A stretch of DNA of 5,864 nucleotides. It comes from Burkholderiales bacterium. Lineage in GTDB: Bacteria; Pseudomonadota; Gammaproteobacteria; Burkholderiales; Burkholderiaceae_E. Of the stretch, positions 5,494 to 5,864 are shown in pieces. A program made the position numbers and the translations under genes. Where the stretch lies: positions 1,506,612-1,512,475 of the forward strand of contig CP070753.1 of the NCBI GenBank assembly GCA_020348765.1, in the 5' to 3' direction. Numbering within the stretch: the stretch's first letter is position 1; the number at the start of each line of letters is the position of its first letter. Under the pieces are notes generated by a model. The model was not told the origin of the DNA, did not search any database, and saw only the letters and a program-made list of their open reading frames with translations.

Positions 5494-5560
5494 AGCGACC
5501 GGAACGACTTGGATCGCCCGACGTGGATCGCCCGACGCGAACGGCCCAGGGCCGGTCGCT
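5494..5560. repeat. 9-bp inverted repeat flanking the tandem 14-mers
   Basis: AGCGACCGG (5494-5502) and CCGGTCGCT (5552-5560) are perfect reverse complements separated by 49 bp that contain the tandem 14-bp repeat. A further weak outer pair, TGTTGT (5472-5477) and ACAACA (5566-5571), is roughly centred on the same point. It could be a two-site operator with looping, or a long-looped RNA stem if transcription starts upstream. It lies about 65-130 bp before the tctC start codon. Confidence 0.5.
5510..5537. repeat. Perfect 14-bp tandem direct repeat upstream of tctC
   Basis: TGGATCGCCCGACG occurs twice with no gap and no mismatch (5510-5523 and 5524-5537). It lies 81-108 bp upstream of the tctC start, a plausible place for an activator site. 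A recent replication-slippage duplication is the alternative. Confidence 0.75.
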
Positions 5561-5606
5561 ATCGTACAACACGGACGCACGATTCGCCGGGCCGCCCGAC
5601 TGCCGG

Positions 5607-5864
5607 TCAGCCGAGCGCCGCGTAACCCAATCCCGCAAGCAGCGCACCGCCGATCGCGATCGCGACGTACACGGCGAACACGCGAGCGCGCACGAGTGCC
5701 CAGACCGCGATCGCGGCGGGCACGCTGGTGGCGCCGCCCGCGATCAAAAACGTCATCACGCTCGCCGGCATCATGCCCTGCGTCAGCAGGCCCGAGGCCA
5801 GGGGCAGCGCCGCATAGCCGTTCAGGTACGCGGGGACCCCGACCGCGGCGGCAACCAGCAGCGA
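5607..5864 (-). CDS. C-terminal end of a multi-pass membrane permease, ArsP_1/DUF318-like
   Basis: The frame is open from the right edge to TGA at 5609-5607, so only the last 85 residues are present. The visible sequence has a hydrophobic start leading to G9-V-P-A-Y-L-N-G-Y, then ALPLASGLLTQGMMP, a helix-like segment with FLIAGGATSVPAAIAVWAL, V-R-A-R, and a final hydrophobic helix (about 63-83). The Pro-containing segment, then 'ALPL...GLL..GM.P...M.FLIAG..TS.PA', resembles the C-terminal half of the permease family PF03773 (ArsP_1, formerly DUF318), which includes putative arsenical and metal-related exporters. Recognition is from memory of the family pattern only. It is co-directional with the transporter operon but separated by 177 bp, so a shared function is not implied. 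Confidence 0.65.
   Translation of the reverse strand, partial: SLLVAAAVGVPAYLNGYAALPLASGLLTQGMMPASVMTFLIAGGATSVPAAIAVWALVRARVFAVYVAIAIGGALLAGLGYAALG

Larger units (their letters stand above)
5430..5606 (-). promoter_or_regulatory. Upstream region of the tctC-tctB-tctA operon
   Basis: This 177-bp gap between the permease stop and tctC is the longest in the window and the most likely place for the operon promoter and operator. It holds the repeats listed separately and the tctC ribosome binding site GGAGG (5440-5436). A -10-like TACGAT (5566-5561) occurs, but no fitting -35 and no sigma-54 type GG/GC pair could be recognised, so the promoter is not placed. No rho-independent terminator with a T-run follows the permease gene, so read-through from it cannot be excluded. 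Confidence 0.4.

Noticed and set aside
5542..5554. CGGCCC-A-GGGCCG palindrome as a terminator for the permease gene
   Set aside because: The one-base centre forces loss of inner pairs, the stem is short, and no T-run follows. It is over 50 bp from the stop.
5426..5647. 73-codon minus-strand frame ending in an ATGA overlap with tctC
   Set aside because: It starts inside the permease gene in another phase and crosses the repeat region, with no domain or ribosome binding site. The overlap is probably chance, since tctC has its own strong GGAGG.

Overview
The window is GC-rich (about two thirds G+C by eye, not counted). It carries an expanded family of Bug/TctC-type periplasmic binding proteins. 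Both traits fit a high-GC proteobacterium, most plausibly a betaproteobacterium of the Burkholderiales, where these proteins are greatly multiplied. Genus cannot be set from the sequence alone. Every gene I can support lies on the minus strand, so the locus reads from right to left.

In transcription order: (1) the 3' end of a multi-pass membrane permease resembling the ArsP_1/DUF318 family (5864 to 5607); (2) a 177-bp gap holding a 14-bp tandem repeat inside a 9-bp inverted repeat, probably the control region of the next operon; (3) a TctC-type binding protein with a twin-arginine signal (5429 to 4419); (4) TctB, the small membrane subunit (4330 to 3812); (5) TctA, the large membrane subunit (3822 to 2311), overlapping tctB by 11 bp; (6) an alpha/beta hydrolase with an intact Ser-Asp-His triad (2219 to 1251); (7) a second TctC/Bug binding protein with an ordinary Sec signal (1161 to 181); (8) the first 28 codons of what looks like a second TctA, running off the left edge (84 to 1).

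Genes 3-5 form a complete tripartite tricarboxylate transporter (TTT): the periplasmic protein captures a carboxylate, and TctA/TctB move it across the inner membrane using the ion gradient. The hydrolase has no signal peptide and probably acts in the cytoplasm on an ester, thioester, lactone or C-C substrate linked to what is imported. The second binding protein and second TctA suggest a doubled uptake locus. The true substrates are not readable from the sequence.

Four junctions after gene 3 have a hairpin or perfect palindrome without a U-run: tctC/tctB, tctA/hydrolase, hydrolase/second binding protein, and second binding protein/second tctA. These look more like RNA processing or stabilising elements than rho-independent terminators. 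The hydrolase start sits in a 21-bp tandem repeat that supplies three in-frame ATGs. No RNA gene, CRISPR array, insertion sequence or phage gene was seen. No intergenic stretch exceeds 177 bp.
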